In this document: in pieces, positions 25,313 to 34,615 of the stretch
Layout: each line of letters opens with the position of its first letter
Position numbering within the stretch: position 1 is the stretch's first letter
Assembly: GCF_000759855.1 (NCBI RefSeq)
Contig: NZ_JNAI01000009.1
Coordinates: 243,315-307,314, forward strand
DNA: 64,000 nucleotides
Direction of reading: 5' to 3'
Source: Prochlorococcus marinus str. MIT 9107
GTDB lineage: Bacteria; Cyanobacteriota; Cyanobacteriia; PCC-6307; Cyanobiaceae
Made by a program: the position numbers and the translations under genes
Notes under the pieces: generated by a model
Databases searched by the model: none
What the model saw: the letters and a program-made list of their open reading frames with translations, nothing else
What the model was told of the DNA's origin: nothing

Positions 25313-25816
25313 TTATAAGGCATATAGTTTACCACTTACATTCTCAAGGTCCTTGAAAGTCAGATCATAGGGTTTATTGATTTCTTTTGAAGGAAATCTC
25401 AACAAATATGATGGATGAAAAATTACCATAATTTCTCTCCCATCTTTGTTAATCCATTGACCTCTTAAATTACTTATAGGATCTTTAACTTCTAAAATAG
25501 CTCTCATAGCAGTCGAACCAGTAAGAATTATAAATTTTGGATCAACAAGTTTTATTTGCTGCATTAACCAAGGTTTATGAATATTAATTTCTCTGGTAGT
25601 TGGTTTTCTATTCTTTGATGGACGACATTTAATTACATTACAAAAATAAACATCTTCTTCGTAATCAATACCCGCTTTTCTCAACAATTCGTTTAATAAT
25701 TTACCAGATTTACCTACATAAGGTTTTCCCTCTAAGTCTTCCTGGGCTCCAGGAGCTTCACCAATTATTAATAAATCTGCGAATACACTTCCTCTTCCAA
25801 TTACTAACCTTTTCAC
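25313..25816 (-). CDS. Uracil-DNA glycosylase family 4-like protein lacking Fe-S ligands (167 aa)
   Basis: It shows the UDG superfamily blocks: motif A GEAPGAQEDLEGKPYVGKSG near 19-38, NVIKCRPSKNR near 60-70, and the C-terminal motif HPSYLLR near 135-141. Family 4 enzymes bind a [4Fe-4S] cluster with an N-terminal CxxC and two later cysteines. Here the GTG start (25816) leaves no room for the CxxC; an in-frame stop lies only 11 codons upstream. The fourth position reads His (INIHKPWL). Three of four ligands are missing, so it probably works without a cluster. Confidence 0.85.
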   Translation of the reverse strand: MKRLVIGRGSVFADLLIIGEAPGAQEDLEGKPYVGKSGKLLNELLRKAGIDYEEDVYFCNVIKCRPSKNRKPTTREINIHKPWLMQQIKLVDPKFIILTGSTAMRAILEVKDPISNLRGQWINKDGREIMVIFHPSYLLRFPSKEINKPYDLTFKDLENVSGKLYAL

Positions 25817-25979
25817 CGAAAATAAAAATTTAAATTTTTTTTATCTTAAGAAGTTAAAACATGAAAATAAATTAAATTAAGAAAATGTACTAAATTAAAC
25901 CATTCTGTGATACTCTTACTTATTCTTAATTTATGCATTTGTCATAATTAAAAGCCATATTTGAAAAAGCTATAAATCA

Positions 25980-27158
25980 ATGAATAAAGCTAATTTATCT
26001 AAAAGGGCACTTTCAATTGAGCCTTCACTTACACTGCAGATAAGTGCTAAAGCAAATCAATTAGCTGCAGAGGGTGTAGACATCTGCAATTTAAGTGCTG
26101 GAGAACCTGATTTTAATGCTCCAAAAGAAGTTATAGATGCTACAAGTAAAGCGATATTTGATGGATTTACAAAGTACGGACCTGCAGCGGGGAATTTAGA
26201 TCTCCGAAAAGCAATTGCAAAAAAATTTCAAATTCAAAACAATTTAGATATTGAATTTGAGAATGTAATGATCACAAATGGTGCTAAACAAGCAATATAT
26301 AATTTATTCCAAGTTTTATTAAATGATGGAGACGAAGTTATCATACCTGCTCCATACTGGTTAAGTTATCCCCAGATGGTTAAGTTGGCTGGTGGGAAGC
26401 CAATTTTTACAAATTCATCTGCTGAAGATGGATTTAAAATAAATATAAATGATTTGAAGTCTAAAATCTCTACAAAAACTAAATTTATAATTATGAATTC
26501 TCCCAATAATCCTACAGGTAGAGTAATGTCAAAAGAAGAGTTATTACAAGTTGCTGATATAGCCAGGGAAAATCCAAATATCAATATTCTTTGTGATGAA
26601 ATTTACGAACTAATCCTTAAAAAAGATTTTATTCACTACAGTTTATCTACATTAGCTAATGACTTAAAAGAGAGAATTTTTTTAATAAATGGATTTGCTA
26701 AAGGATGGGCTATGACAGGATGGAGGATAGGTTATTTAGTAGGTCCCAAAGATGTAATCAAAGCATCCTCAGCATTACAAAGTCAAAGTACAAGTAATGT
26801 ATGTTCTTTTGTTCAAAAAGGTGCTTTAGAGGCTTTAAAAATTAATAATGAGTTTTTCTCAATGATAAATAGCCATTATGATCAAAGAAGAAGTCTTCTT
26901 TATGAGGGCCTTAAAAATATAAATGGGATTTATATTGAAGAACCTAATGGAGCATTTTACGCATTTCCAAGATTACCTAACTCCTCAATTACTTCTGTTG
27001 ATTTTTGCAAAAAAGCTCTTCAAGATTATGGATTAGTTGTTGTACCTGGAAAAGCTTTTGGTGCTGACGAATGTATAAGAATATCTTGTGCAGCTTCAGT
27101 AGTTAAAATAAAAGAGGGCCTAAATAGATTTTCAAAAGCTATATCAGAGTATTATTAA
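25980..27158 (+). CDS. aspC: Aspartate/aromatic-type class I aminotransferase
   Basis: A PLP-dependent enzyme of 392 aa. LSAGEPDFNAPKEV near 36-49, the NSPNNPTG motif near 172-179, CDEIYE near 205-210, the PLP lysine in FAKGWAMTGWRIGYL near 242-256, and a C-terminal CIRISCA arginine segment are all in place. This is the Ib subgroup used for aspartate or glutamate transamination and, in some phototrophs, prephenate transamination. It is followed within 15 bases by the transporter phnDCE, a neighbourhood seen in Prochlorococcus. Confidence 0.93.
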   Translation: MNKANLSKRALSIEPSLTLQISAKANQLAAEGVDICNLSAGEPDFNAPKEVIDATSKAIFDGFTKYGPAAGNLDLRKAIAKKFQIQNNLDIEFENVMITNGAKQAIYNLFQVLLNDGDEVIIPAPYWLSYPQMVKLAGGKPIFTNSSAEDGFKININDLKSKISTKTKFIIMNSPNNPTGRVMSKEELLQVADIARENPNINILCDEIYELILKKDFIHYSLSTLANDLKERIFLINGFAKGWAMTGWRIGYLVGPKDVIKASSALQSQSTSNVCSFVQKGALEALKINNEFFSMINSHYDQRRSLLYEGLKNINGIYIEEPNGAFYAFPRLPNSSITSVDFCKKALQDYGLVVVPGKAFGADECIRISCAASVVKIKEGLNRFSKAISEYY

Positions 27159-27172
27159 TTTAAAACCTAAAT

Positions 27173-28066
27173 ATGTTTAATTTAAAAAATTTTATACTGA
27201 GTTCATCTCTATTATTTTCTATCTTTTCATTACCTGTATTTTCAAATCCCAAAGTTTTAAAGGTTGGAGCAATACCTGATCAAAACCAAGATGTTTTAGA
27301 CAAAAGATTTAATTTATTTTCAAAAGAATTATCCAAGCAACTTAATGTAGAAGTTAAATACATTCCTGTTATTAATTATGTTGCAGCAGTAACTGGATTT
27401 AGACTTAAAGATTTAGATTTGGTTTGGTTTGGCGGTTTATCAGGAGTTCAAGCAAGATTACAAACTCCTAATTCAATTGTCATAGCTCAAAGAAATATCG
27501 ATAAGAAATTTGAAAGTGTTTTTATAGTAAATAAACATTCAGAACTTAACTCAATTTCAAACATTAAAGAACTAAAAAAACTCAAGAATTTAAGATTTAC
27601 TTTTGGCTCTGAAAACTCAACTTCTGGAAGATTAATGCCAGAATATTTCCTAAATCAGGCAGGGGTAGAAATTAAACACTTTAAAGGTAAAAAAGCAAGT
27701 TTTAGTGGAAGTCATGATGCCACAATAGCTTTAGTTAATAGTGGGGCATTTGATGCAGGAGCTTTAAATAAACAAGTTTGGGAAAACAATCTTAAAAATA
27801 ATCCCAAAAGAACAAGTAATTTAAAATTATTCTGGATCACTCCAAAATATGTTGACTATCATTGGTTAGCTCAAGGCGATCTTGACAGGAAATTCGGGGA
27901 AGGGTTTACAAAACAACTTAAATCAGTAATTCTAAATTTAGATATAAAGAAAAAATCACATCAACAGATATTAGATATGTTCAATGCAAAAAGATTTATT
28001 AATGCAGAAGCAAAACAGTATAAAAAGATTGAGAATATCGGGAGAAAATTAAATAAAATTAGATGA
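27173..28066 (+). CDS. phnD: Phosphite/phosphonate-type ABC transporter substrate-binding protein
   Basis: A periplasmic binding protein of the PhnD family (297 aa) with a signal peptide (residues 5-25, ending SLPVFS-N). It has VGAIPDQNQD near 33-42, LVWFGGLSGVQARLQTP near 84-100, the FTFGSENSTSGRLMP ligand segment near 142-156 and SGSHDATIALVNSGAFDAGA near 181-200. The Prochlorococcus PhnD1 homologue is reported to prefer phosphite. Start four bases before phnC overlaps its end. The true ligand here is inferred. Confidence 0.88.
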   Translation: MFNLKNFILSSSLLFSIFSLPVFSNPKVLKVGAIPDQNQDVLDKRFNLFSKELSKQLNVEVKYIPVINYVAAVTGFRLKDLDLVWFGGLSGVQARLQTPNSIVIAQRNIDKKFESVFIVNKHSELNSISNIKELKKLKNLRFTFGSENSTSGRLMPEYFLNQAGVEIKHFKGKKASFSGSHDATIALVNSGAFDAGALNKQVWENNLKNNPKRTSNLKLFWITPKYVDYHWLAQGDLDRKFGEGFTKQLKSVILNLDIKKKSHQQILDMFNAKRFINAEAKQYKKIENIGRKLNKIR

Positions 28067-28800
28067 AAAATACTCTCTTAGAACTAAAAAATATATCTTA
28101 TAAATACAAAAAAAATCTGATTCTAAATAAAGTAAATTTAAAAATCAATTCAGGAGAGAAAATTGCACTTTTAGGTAAAAGTGGTTCAGGAAAAACTACT
28201 CTTATATCAGTGCTTAATGGTACTATAAAGCCAACTCTAGGTGAGGTTAAATTATTCAATAAAAGTTTCGAGGAATTAGATAGAAAGCAAAAACACAAGA
28301 TAACAACTATTTGGCAAGATTTAAGATTAATAGAAGATCTCTCGGCAGAACAAAATGTTAATTGTGGACTACTAGCGGAAAACAATTTTTATTTCGCTTT
28401 TAAAAATTTGCTAAATATAAGTTCTTTCAAGAAGGCTCATAAATATATGCAATTATGTAAACTTCATAACTCTATATACGACAAAAAAATCAGAAAACTT
28501 TCTGGTGGGCAAAAACAAAGAGTAGCTATAGCTAGATCATTAATTCAAGGATCAAATATATTACTTGCAGATGAGCCTTTTAGTAATTTAGATCCCAAAT
28601 TGATAAAAACAATTAAAAACCTACTGCTAGAAAATGTGGATAAAAATAATATAAAATTCCCAAAGACAACTTTAGTTGCATTACATAGATTAGATTTGTT
28701 GAACGATTTCGATAAAGTTATAGGAATAAGAGATGGTAAAATTTTTTTCAATATTAAAAGAACTAACTTAAAGAAGTTTCATTTAGACAAAATATATTAA
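28063..28800 (+). CDS. phnC: Phosphite/phosphonate-type ABC transporter ATP-binding protein
   Basis: ATPase of 245 aa with Walker [13 protein letters not shown] near 36-47, Q-loop TIWQDLRL, signature KLSGGQKQRVAIARSL near 146-161, Walker B ILLADEPFSNLDP near 167-179 and H-loop VALHRLD. It overlaps phnD by 4 bases (ATGA) and is one base from phnE. The gene order D-C-E and spacing make a single transport operon. Confidence 0.9.
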   Translation: MKNTLLELKNISYKYKKNLILNKVNLKINSGEKIALLGKSGSGKTTLISVLNGTIKPTLGEVKLFNKSFEELDRKQKHKITTIWQDLRLIEDLSAEQNVNCGLLAENNFYFAFKNLLNISSFKKAHKYMQLCKLHNSIYDKKIRKLSGGQKQRVAIARSLIQGSNILLADEPFSNLDPKLIKTIKNLLLENVDKNNIKFPKTTLVALHRLDLLNDFDKVIGIRDGKIFFNIKRTNLKKFHLDKIY

Positions 28801-28801
28801 T

Positions 28802-30307
28802 TTGTTGAATAAATTAAAATTAAACTATACCTCATTATCTTTTCTTCCAATTTTGGTTTGCATACCTTTGGGGTATCAATTAATAACTAACTTACATTTT
28901 GGAGGATTTAAATTATTCCAAGAATTTTTTATTTCTGCATTTAATCCCAAAATCGATAATGAAATTATTTTTACCGTAATTAATCGATTAAATGAAACTA
29001 TCTTAATTGCGTTTTTTAGTTGGTTAGTAAGTATTATTTTTGGAGCAATTTTTGGAATATTATCCTCAAATATTTTTTATAAAATTTTTAATATTCCAAA
29101 TCTTTTCTATAGCATAATAAGGTTTTTTCTAACCATAATTAGATCTCTTCATGAAGTAGTTTGGGGATTACTATTAATGCAAATATATGGCATAAATTTT
29201 TCGATAGGAATAATAGCAATATGTATTCCTTATATTGCTGTAAATTCAAAAGTCTTTGCTGAACAATTAGAAACTATTGACTACAAAATTTTTGAATCTA
29301 TAAACCAAATAAACGCCCCTAAATTTTCTTTTTTATTAACTTTAATATGGAATCCAATAATAAATACATTTAAAAACTTTGGTTTATATCGATTAGAGTG
29401 TTCAATAAGAAGTACATTGATTTTAGGACTTTTTGGGATTGGAGGAATAGGTACTAGTATTCTCTTATCTTTACAAACTTTGAATTTTAGAGAGTTATGG
29501 ACTTATTTATGGTCCTTAGCAATTTTGATAATTATTTCTAGCTTAATATTCAAAAAAATTAAATTTAATAATACAAATAAAAATCTATCTATTATTTTTA
29601 TTGTAGTTATTTTTATAACAATTTTACTTTCTTTTTCATATTTTCTTTATTTTGTTTTTAATAATAATTTTGAAAATTTCAATTCTATTAGTTTTCTATT
29701 TAAATCAAGCTCAGATTTAGAATTATTTAATTTCTTAAAACTTATATTGGAAACAATAATTTTAAGTCTATTATCGACAGGAATTGCAATTAGTTTACCT
29801 CCATTATTAATAGGATTGTTTAACAACAATACTTCTAAAATTCTTATAAAATTTTTTGCATTTTTATTACGTTTAATACCTACACCTGTAATACTTATAA
29901 CTCTATTAACTTTTAATAATCCTTCTTTATCTTTAGCAGCTTTAACACTTGGTCTTCATAATGCTGGCATTACAAGCAAATTACTTTTTACAAATCTAGA
30001 TAGCCAAGATAAAAGTAATTATATCGCAATGAAATCTTTAGGAATCTCAAAAAAGACTAGTTGGCTTTTAGGTTTATTTTCTCAACAAGCAAAAAGTTAT
30101 TTAGCATATTGCGCTTATAGATCTGACATAATTATTAGAGAAACTGCAATTGTTGGAATTATTGGAAGTGTTGGTCTAGGTTGGCAATTGCAAGAATCTC
30201 TAAGTTCCTTCGCAGGGAAAGAAGTTATCATGGTTTTGACAGCTTATAGCTCCATCGCAATAGTTGGCGAATTAATCAATGGTAAAATTAAAAATAGTTT
30301 AACTTGA
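28802..30307 (+). CDS. phnE: Phosphite/phosphonate-type ABC permease, tandem fused PhnE (501 aa)
   Basis: Twice the usual PhnE length, with two permease modules. The N-terminal half (about 1-245) has a LECSIRSTLILGLFGIGGIG loop near 200-219. The C-terminal half (about 310-500) has ETAIVGIIGSVGLGWQLQE near 448-466, and there are about 12 predicted helices. One polypeptide therefore supplies both membrane halves. It starts with TTG at 28802 (or the TTG at 28805), one base after phnC. Confidence 0.88.
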   Translation: MLNKLKLNYTSLSFLPILVCIPLGYQLITNLHFGGFKLFQEFFISAFNPKIDNEIIFTVINRLNETILIAFFSWLVSIIFGAIFGILSSNIFYKIFNIPNLFYSIIRFFLTIIRSLHEVVWGLLLMQIYGINFSIGIIAICIPYIAVNSKVFAEQLETIDYKIFESINQINAPKFSFLLTLIWNPIINTFKNFGLYRLECSIRSTLILGLFGIGGIGTSILLSLQTLNFRELWTYLWSLAILIIISSLIFKKIKFNNTNKNLSIIFIVVIFITILLSFSYFLYFVFNNNFENFNSISFLFKSSSDLELFNFLKLILETIILSLLSTGIAISLPPLLIGLFNNNTSKILIKFFAFLLRLIPTPVILITLLTFNNPSLSLAALTLGLHNAGITSKLLFTNLDSQDKSNYIAMKSLGISKKTSWLLGLFSQQAKSYLAYCAYRSDIIIRETAIVGIIGSVGLGWQLQESLSSFAGKEVIMVLTAYSSIAIVGELINGKIKNSLT

Positions 30308-30355
30308 TTTGTAAAAATATTTTGTTGAATCAAGTACTTACTTTTTACTATTATA

Positions 30356-31000
30356 GTGATTAGTTTACCAAAACAGCTAGTTGTAATTGGAGATAGCTCA
30401 GTTTATGGATGGGGAGATAATGTAGGTGGCGGGTGGTGTGAGAGGCTTAGAAAAGATTGGTGCAATAACCAAAATGGGCCAGTTATTTATCAACTTGGAG
30501 TAAGGGGAGATGGGATAGAAAAAGTTTCATCTAGATGGGAAAAAGAGTGGTCCTCAAGAGGAGAAACGAGAAGAAATAAACCTAAAGCAATCCTACTAAA
30601 TGTTGGTCTTAATGATACTGCAGCAATTGGTCAGAAAAACGGAAGGCATCAATTAGATATAGATGGATTTGAATATGGTTTAGAGAGACTAATTAATGAA
30701 ATGAAATCCCAAACAAATGTCTTTGTTATTGGTCTGACACCTGTTGACGAAAGCAAAATGCCGTTCGCAGGATGTCTATGGTATTCTAATGAGTTTTGTA
30801 ATTCTTATGAAAGGAGAATGGAGGAAGTATGCCTCAATCAGAATGTTCCATTTCTTCCAACTTTTAGAGAAATGTACTCTGATAAAAGGAGTAAAAATTG
30901 GATTACTAGTGATGGTATTCATTTAAATTCCAAAGGTCATTTCTGGATTTTCCAAAGACTGAAGAGCTGGGATATTCTTACAAAATGGAAGGTATCCTAA
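30356..31000 (+). CDS. SGNH/GDSL-family hydrolase
   Basis: A 214-aa esterase/lipase-fold protein with GTG start. Block I is VVIGDSSVYGWGDN near 9-22 (nucleophile Ser in GDSS), the oxyanion Gly lies near 49 (QLGVRGDG), block III is NVGLNDTA near 81-88, and block V is SDGIHLNSKGH near 190-200 with the catalytic Asp/His pair. There is no clear signal peptide, so it is probably cytoplasmic. The substrate is unknown. It follows phnE by 48 bases and could be read through from it. Confidence 0.85.
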   Translation: MISLPKQLVVIGDSSVYGWGDNVGGGWCERLRKDWCNNQNGPVIYQLGVRGDGIEKVSSRWEKEWSSRGETRRNKPKAILLNVGLNDTAAIGQKNGRHQLDIDGFEYGLERLINEMKSQTNVFVIGLTPVDESKMPFAGCLWYSNEFCNSYERRMEEVCLNQNVPFLPTFREMYSDKRSKNWITSDGIHLNSKGHFWIFQRLKSWDILTKWKVS

Positions 31001-31015
31001 GTCTTTCAAATATTT

Positions 31016-31759
31016 TTAATTTACAAAATATGAATATAAAATAAGACCAAAGATAGCAAAAACAGAAGCAATACTTGTCTGCATAGCGTTTACCATTTCA
31101 TTACTTAATTTATATTTATTTTGAAATCTAGCACCAATAATACTTTCGGAGAGTGTTGCCAATAATCCCGAGACTGCAACAATTATGAAGTGGGATTTTG
31201 TAGAAATAATTGAAAGACGAAGCATTATAAATGCCATAAATATTGATCCCAAGACACTAGCTAATGTTCCTTCTAAACTTATTCCTCCTTCAGTTCCTCT
31301 TTCAACCTTTTTAAGTGAAGTAATTAAATATGTATCCTTTCCAAACCTTTTACCAATTTCGCTGCCAAAAGTATCCGCCAACTTTGCAGCAAAACTTGCA
31401 GCAAATCCTATTTTAAACATCACTGCGTTGGGAGCATTAAATTTGGTCATAATGGCAAAAAATAATCCTGTAGCTGCAGAGCCCCATACATTTTCAGGAC
31501 CTCTTCTCCCACCTCTTTTTTCAGCTATTCCTTGTTCTTTTTTAAATTTAAAACCTATTTTGGTAACGAGAGATCCAAATAATAAATAAATTACAACTGA
31601 CATCCATCCCTGCCAAGAAAAGCATCCCCACAAAATTGTTCCTAAAATACCTGCACTTATCCAACCACCTTTTGTCATCAAAGGAATCTTGCAAAATATA
31701 TAAATCAAACTAAAGTTAATGCAAAAACCTATAAAAAATTGATTTCTAATTAATTCCAT
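31016..31759 (-). CDS. DUF92 integral membrane protein, VTE6-like phytyl-phosphate kinase candidate
   Basis: About seven hydrophobic segments in 247 aa and the family motifs: GGRRGPENVWGSAATG near 83-98, FAASFAAKLADTFGSEIGKR near 118-137 and GTEGGISLEGTLASVLGS near 154-171. DUF92 proteins of plants and cyanobacteria (VTE6) phosphorylate phytyl phosphate so that phytol from chlorophyll can be reused. The assignment rests on the family. It is 6 bases downstream of rsmE. Confidence 0.8.
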   Translation of the reverse strand: MELIRNQFFIGFCINFSLIYIFCKIPLMTKGGWISAGILGTILWGCFSWQGWMSVVIYLLFGSLVTKIGFKFKKEQGIAEKRGGRRGPENVWGSAATGLFFAIMTKFNAPNAVMFKIGFAASFAAKLADTFGSEIGKRFGKDTYLITSLKKVERGTEGGISLEGTLASVLGSIFMAFIMLRLSIISTKSHFIIVAVSGLLATLSESIIGARFQNKYKLSNEMVNAMQTSIASVFAIFGLILYSYFVN

Positions 31760-31765
31760 AATTAT

Positions 31766-32539
31766 CTAATTCCTTAATTTCAAATCAATTCTCCACTGAT
31801 TTAGAGTTGATGATGCATTAATACTAGCGGTTGAAGTTCTCAAGATAGTGTCAGAGAGCTTAACGAAGGTATTATTATTTTTGTTAAAAAACTCAATTTC
31901 TCTTGAAGACCAACCTCCTTCAGGGCCAATTACATTCCAGAAAATAGCCCCTTTTTTATTTAAAAATTCTTTCTGTTTATTTAACCATTGATTTAAGTTA
32001 TAACAATTATCATCTCTAGTTATAGAAATTGAGACTCTTTCTCGATTATCTCTATTTTTTATCCATTCAATAATATCTATGCCATTTGAAATAGATGGTT
32101 TCCATAATCTTTCACTTTGCTCAACTGCTTCTTTGATAATTGAATTCCATCTAAAAATTTTTCTCGTAAAATTTAAATTTTTGTTGACCTGTCTTTCTGA
32201 AAATAATGGTTGAATAAAATCAATCCCTATCTCAGTACACATTCTTAAAATATCCTCAAAACCATTCTTTGGTATAACAACAGCTATTCCCAATAATAAA
32301 TTTTCTTTTTCTTTAAATAAATAAGGGTTTTTAAATTGAATTATGTTTAAACAATTATTTTTAACTTTTATAGCTTTCCACAATGAACCCTCGCCATTAC
32401 CTATGAATATTTCTTTACCAGTTTTTATCCTCATTACTTTATTTATGTAATGAGCCTCATCATTAGTCAGTTCTAAATTATTATTCTTAATATTTACAAT
32501 TCTTTCAGGGGAAATAATTAGTCTTGTTAAGTCTTCCAT
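31766..32539 (-). CDS. rsmE: 16S rRNA m3U1498 methyltransferase RsmE
   Basis: A SPOUT-type methyltransferase that methylates U1498 of 16S rRNA. An N-terminal PUA-like domain (about 1-75, with DEAHYINKVMRIKTG) is followed by the knotted domain with the conserved NVIGPEGGWSSREIEFF near 203-219 and a C-terminal LSDTILRTSTASI. The 257-aa length is usual. It lies in a run rsmE, DUF92 and after DUF3531, all on the minus strand with gaps under 10 bases. Confidence 0.93.
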   Translation of the reverse strand: MEDLTRLIISPERIVNIKNNNLELTNDEAHYINKVMRIKTGKEIFIGNGEGSLWKAIKVKNNCLNIIQFKNPYLFKEKENLLLGIAVVIPKNGFEDILRMCTEIGIDFIQPLFSERQVNKNLNFTRKIFRWNSIIKEAVEQSERLWKPSISNGIDIIEWIKNRDNRERVSISITRDDNCYNLNQWLNKQKEFLNKKGAIFWNVIGPEGGWSSREIEFFNKNNNTFVKLSDTILRTSTASINASSTLNQWRIDLKLRN

Positions 32540-32548
32540 CTAAAACTC

Positions 32549-32992
32549 TTAATCTTTAAAAACCAAATCTTCATGTTCTTCAGTAGCCCAGTCGTTATTT
32601 TCACCACCAATAATTAATTCTTCAATTTTGACATAATTATTTGAGATCTCATTCAAAGAATTAATTAATATATCTATTGAAAGCGAATCTGAAGTCCCAA
32701 AATCAACCCAACATCTGGCCCATAGGTTTTGATATTCCATAATTCCTAAATTATGCATTAAAGCAGGAAGAGATGCGTTTTTCAGGTCATTATCGTAAGG
32801 CATCCAACTAAGATCTGAACCTTCTTCATGAGTTTGCAAATTTTCAGAATTAAAGCCACCTAATCTTCCTAAAACGTACCAACTATCGAAAACACCATCT
32901 AAATAATTTTTTTCATCTTGAGTTGGTGATTCTGAAAACCTTATCCATATCCAACAATTAAAAGGGTCAACTTCTCTAAAAACGATATTCAT
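32549..32992 (-). CDS. DUF3531 family protein (147 aa)
   Basis: A conserved soluble protein of cyanobacteria and plastids with unknown function. It has the typical NCWIWIRFSESPTQDEKNYL start near 12-31, SWYVLGRLGGFNSENLQ near 37-53, and a Trp/Glu-rich end (YQNLWARCWVDFGTSDSLS). It is the first gene of the three-gene minus-strand group ending with DUF92. Confidence 0.8.
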   Translation of the reverse strand: MNIVFREVDPFNCWIWIRFSESPTQDEKNYLDGVFDSWYVLGRLGGFNSENLQTHEEGSDLSWMPYDNDLKNASLPALMHNLGIMEYQNLWARCWVDFGTSDSLSIDILINSLNEISNNYVKIEELIIGGENNDWATEEHEDLVFKD

Positions 32993-33075
32993 ATTGACTA
33001 ATAGCTTTTTAGATCTATATCTATTATAAGTAAGTTATTACTAGATTAAAATTCGTACTCATAACTTAATTAATA

Positions 33076-33723
33076 ATGCTTGATTTAAAAGAAATATCTT
33101 ATCAACCTCAAACTGGTGAAAGAAAAATAATAGATAATCTTAATTTAAAAGTTCATGAAAATGAAATCATCTTAATTTGCGGAAATAGTGGTTCTGGTAA
33201 AACCACCCTAATTGAAATAATAAGCGGATTAACAAATCCCCAAAAAGGGGAAATTTCATGGAAAAATAAAATTTTATCTTCTAGGAAAAGAAGATGGTTA
33301 TGTGGAGTAGTATTCCAATTTCCAGAGAGATACTTTATTGGGACTACTATTGGAAAAGAATTAAAAATTGGCCATAAATCTTTAAGAGAAAAAAATATAG
33401 AAATAGTTTTAAATAAGGTCGGTTTGAAAAAATTAAATCTGACGCAACCACCAGAGCAACTTAGCGGCGGACAACAAAGAAGATTAGCTGTGGCAGTTCA
33501 GCTGCTTAGAAACCCCACAATTCTTTTATTTGATGAACCAACTGCTGGATTAGACTGGTCAATGAGAAATGATGTGAAGAATTTAATTCTTGATCTAAAA
33601 AATAAAAATACAATTATTATTGTTACTCATGAACCTGCCTTATTTGATGGAATTCCATCTAGAATATTAATTCTGGAAAAAGGAAAAATCAAAAATTTTA
33701 TGAAAGAAAATTATGATGGATAA
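33076..33723 (+). CDS. Energy-coupling-factor-like ABC ATPase
   Basis: A 215-aa ATPase of the CbiO/EcfA branch with Walker [16 protein letters not shown] near 34-48, Q-loop [14 protein letters not shown] near 76-89 (the PE..F form typical of Ecf ATPases), signature [15 protein letters not shown] near 127-141, and Walker [14 protein letters not shown]. Its substrate and membrane partners are not nearby. It overlaps hslO by 11 bases, so the two are co-translated. Confidence 0.85.
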   Translation: MLDLKEISYQPQTGERKIIDNLNLKVHENEIILICGNSGSGKTTLIEIISGLTNPQKGEISWKNKILSSRKRRWLCGVVFQFPERYFIGTTIGKELKIGHKSLREKNIEIVLNKVGLKKLNLTQPPEQLSGGQQRRLAVAVQLLRNPTILLFDEPTAGLDWSMRNDVKNLILDLKNKNTIIIVTHEPALFDGIPSRILILEKGKIKNFMKENYDG

Positions 33724-34615
33724 GTTAGTTCGTGCTAATGCAGCAAATGGAGGAATAAGATTAGTTGCAGTCTTAACAACAGAATCTTCTTTAGAAGCAA
33801 AAAAAAGGCACGGTCTTTCTTATTTAACGACCTGCATATTAGGAAGAGCCTTTAGTGCCTCACTTCTTTTAGCAAGTTCGATGAAGATAATGCATGGGAG
33901 AGTCACTTTAAGAGTTAGATCTGACGGTCCTTTAAAGGGATTGTTAGTTGATGCAGGTAGAGACGGGAAAGTTAGGGGTTATGTTGGGAATCCTGATTTA
34001 GAGTTAGATCTTGTAAAAACTGATAATAATAAATATTCTTTTGATTTTAAAAGAGCATTAGGTACAGGATATTTAAATGTTATTAGAGATAGTGGAATTG
34101 GAGAGCCATTTACAAGTACTGTTGAATTAGTAAAGGGAAATATTGCTGAAGACTTGGCTTCATATTTATATTATTCAGAACAAACTCCTTCTGCTGTATT
34201 TATAGGAGAAAAAATTCAAAATAAAAATGTTATTTGCAGTGGTGGATTATTAGCTCAAGTTTTACCTAAAAAAGACACTGACCCTATACTTGTCTCACTA
34301 ATTGAAGAAAGATGTAAAGAAATTAATTCATTTAGCGAAGACCTATTTCAGGCAAAAGATAATCTTATCTCTTTAATAAGAAATATATTCCCCGATATTG
34401 ACGATGAATCAATATCTGAAAAAGCTCGTTCCCAAGAAGTTAGTTTTGAATGCAAGTGTTCCAAACAAAGAAGCTTAAATGCGATGCAAATGCTAGATAA
34501 GAGTGAATTAGAAGATATTCTAAAGAAAGATGGCAAAGCAGAATTGGTATGTGAATTTTGTAAGAATAAATATTTGATAAATTCTGAAGAAATTAGATCG
34601 ATTATAGAAAATTAA
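33713..34615 (+). CDS. hslO: Redox-regulated chaperone Hsp33
   Basis: A cytoplasmic holdase activated by oxidation. The 300-aa protein has the N-terminal core ([15 protein letters not shown] near 12-26) and a [21 protein letters not shown] block near 79-99. A C-terminal zinc-binding redox switch is present, CKCSK near 244-248 followed by CEFCKN near 279-284, giving the CxC...CxxC pattern. Length is normal. It overlaps the ATPase gene upstream. Confidence 0.95.
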   Translation: MMDKLVRANAANGGIRLVAVLTTESSLEAKKRHGLSYLTTCILGRAFSASLLLASSMKIMHGRVTLRVRSDGPLKGLLVDAGRDGKVRGYVGNPDLELDLVKTDNNKYSFDFKRALGTGYLNVIRDSGIGEPFTSTVELVKGNIAEDLASYLYYSEQTPSAVFIGEKIQNKNVICSGGLLAQVLPKKDTDPILVSLIEERCKEINSFSEDLFQAKDNLISLIRNIFPDIDDESISEKARSQEVSFECKCSKQRSLNAMQMLDKSELEDILKKDGKAELVCEFCKNKYLINSEEIRSIIEN

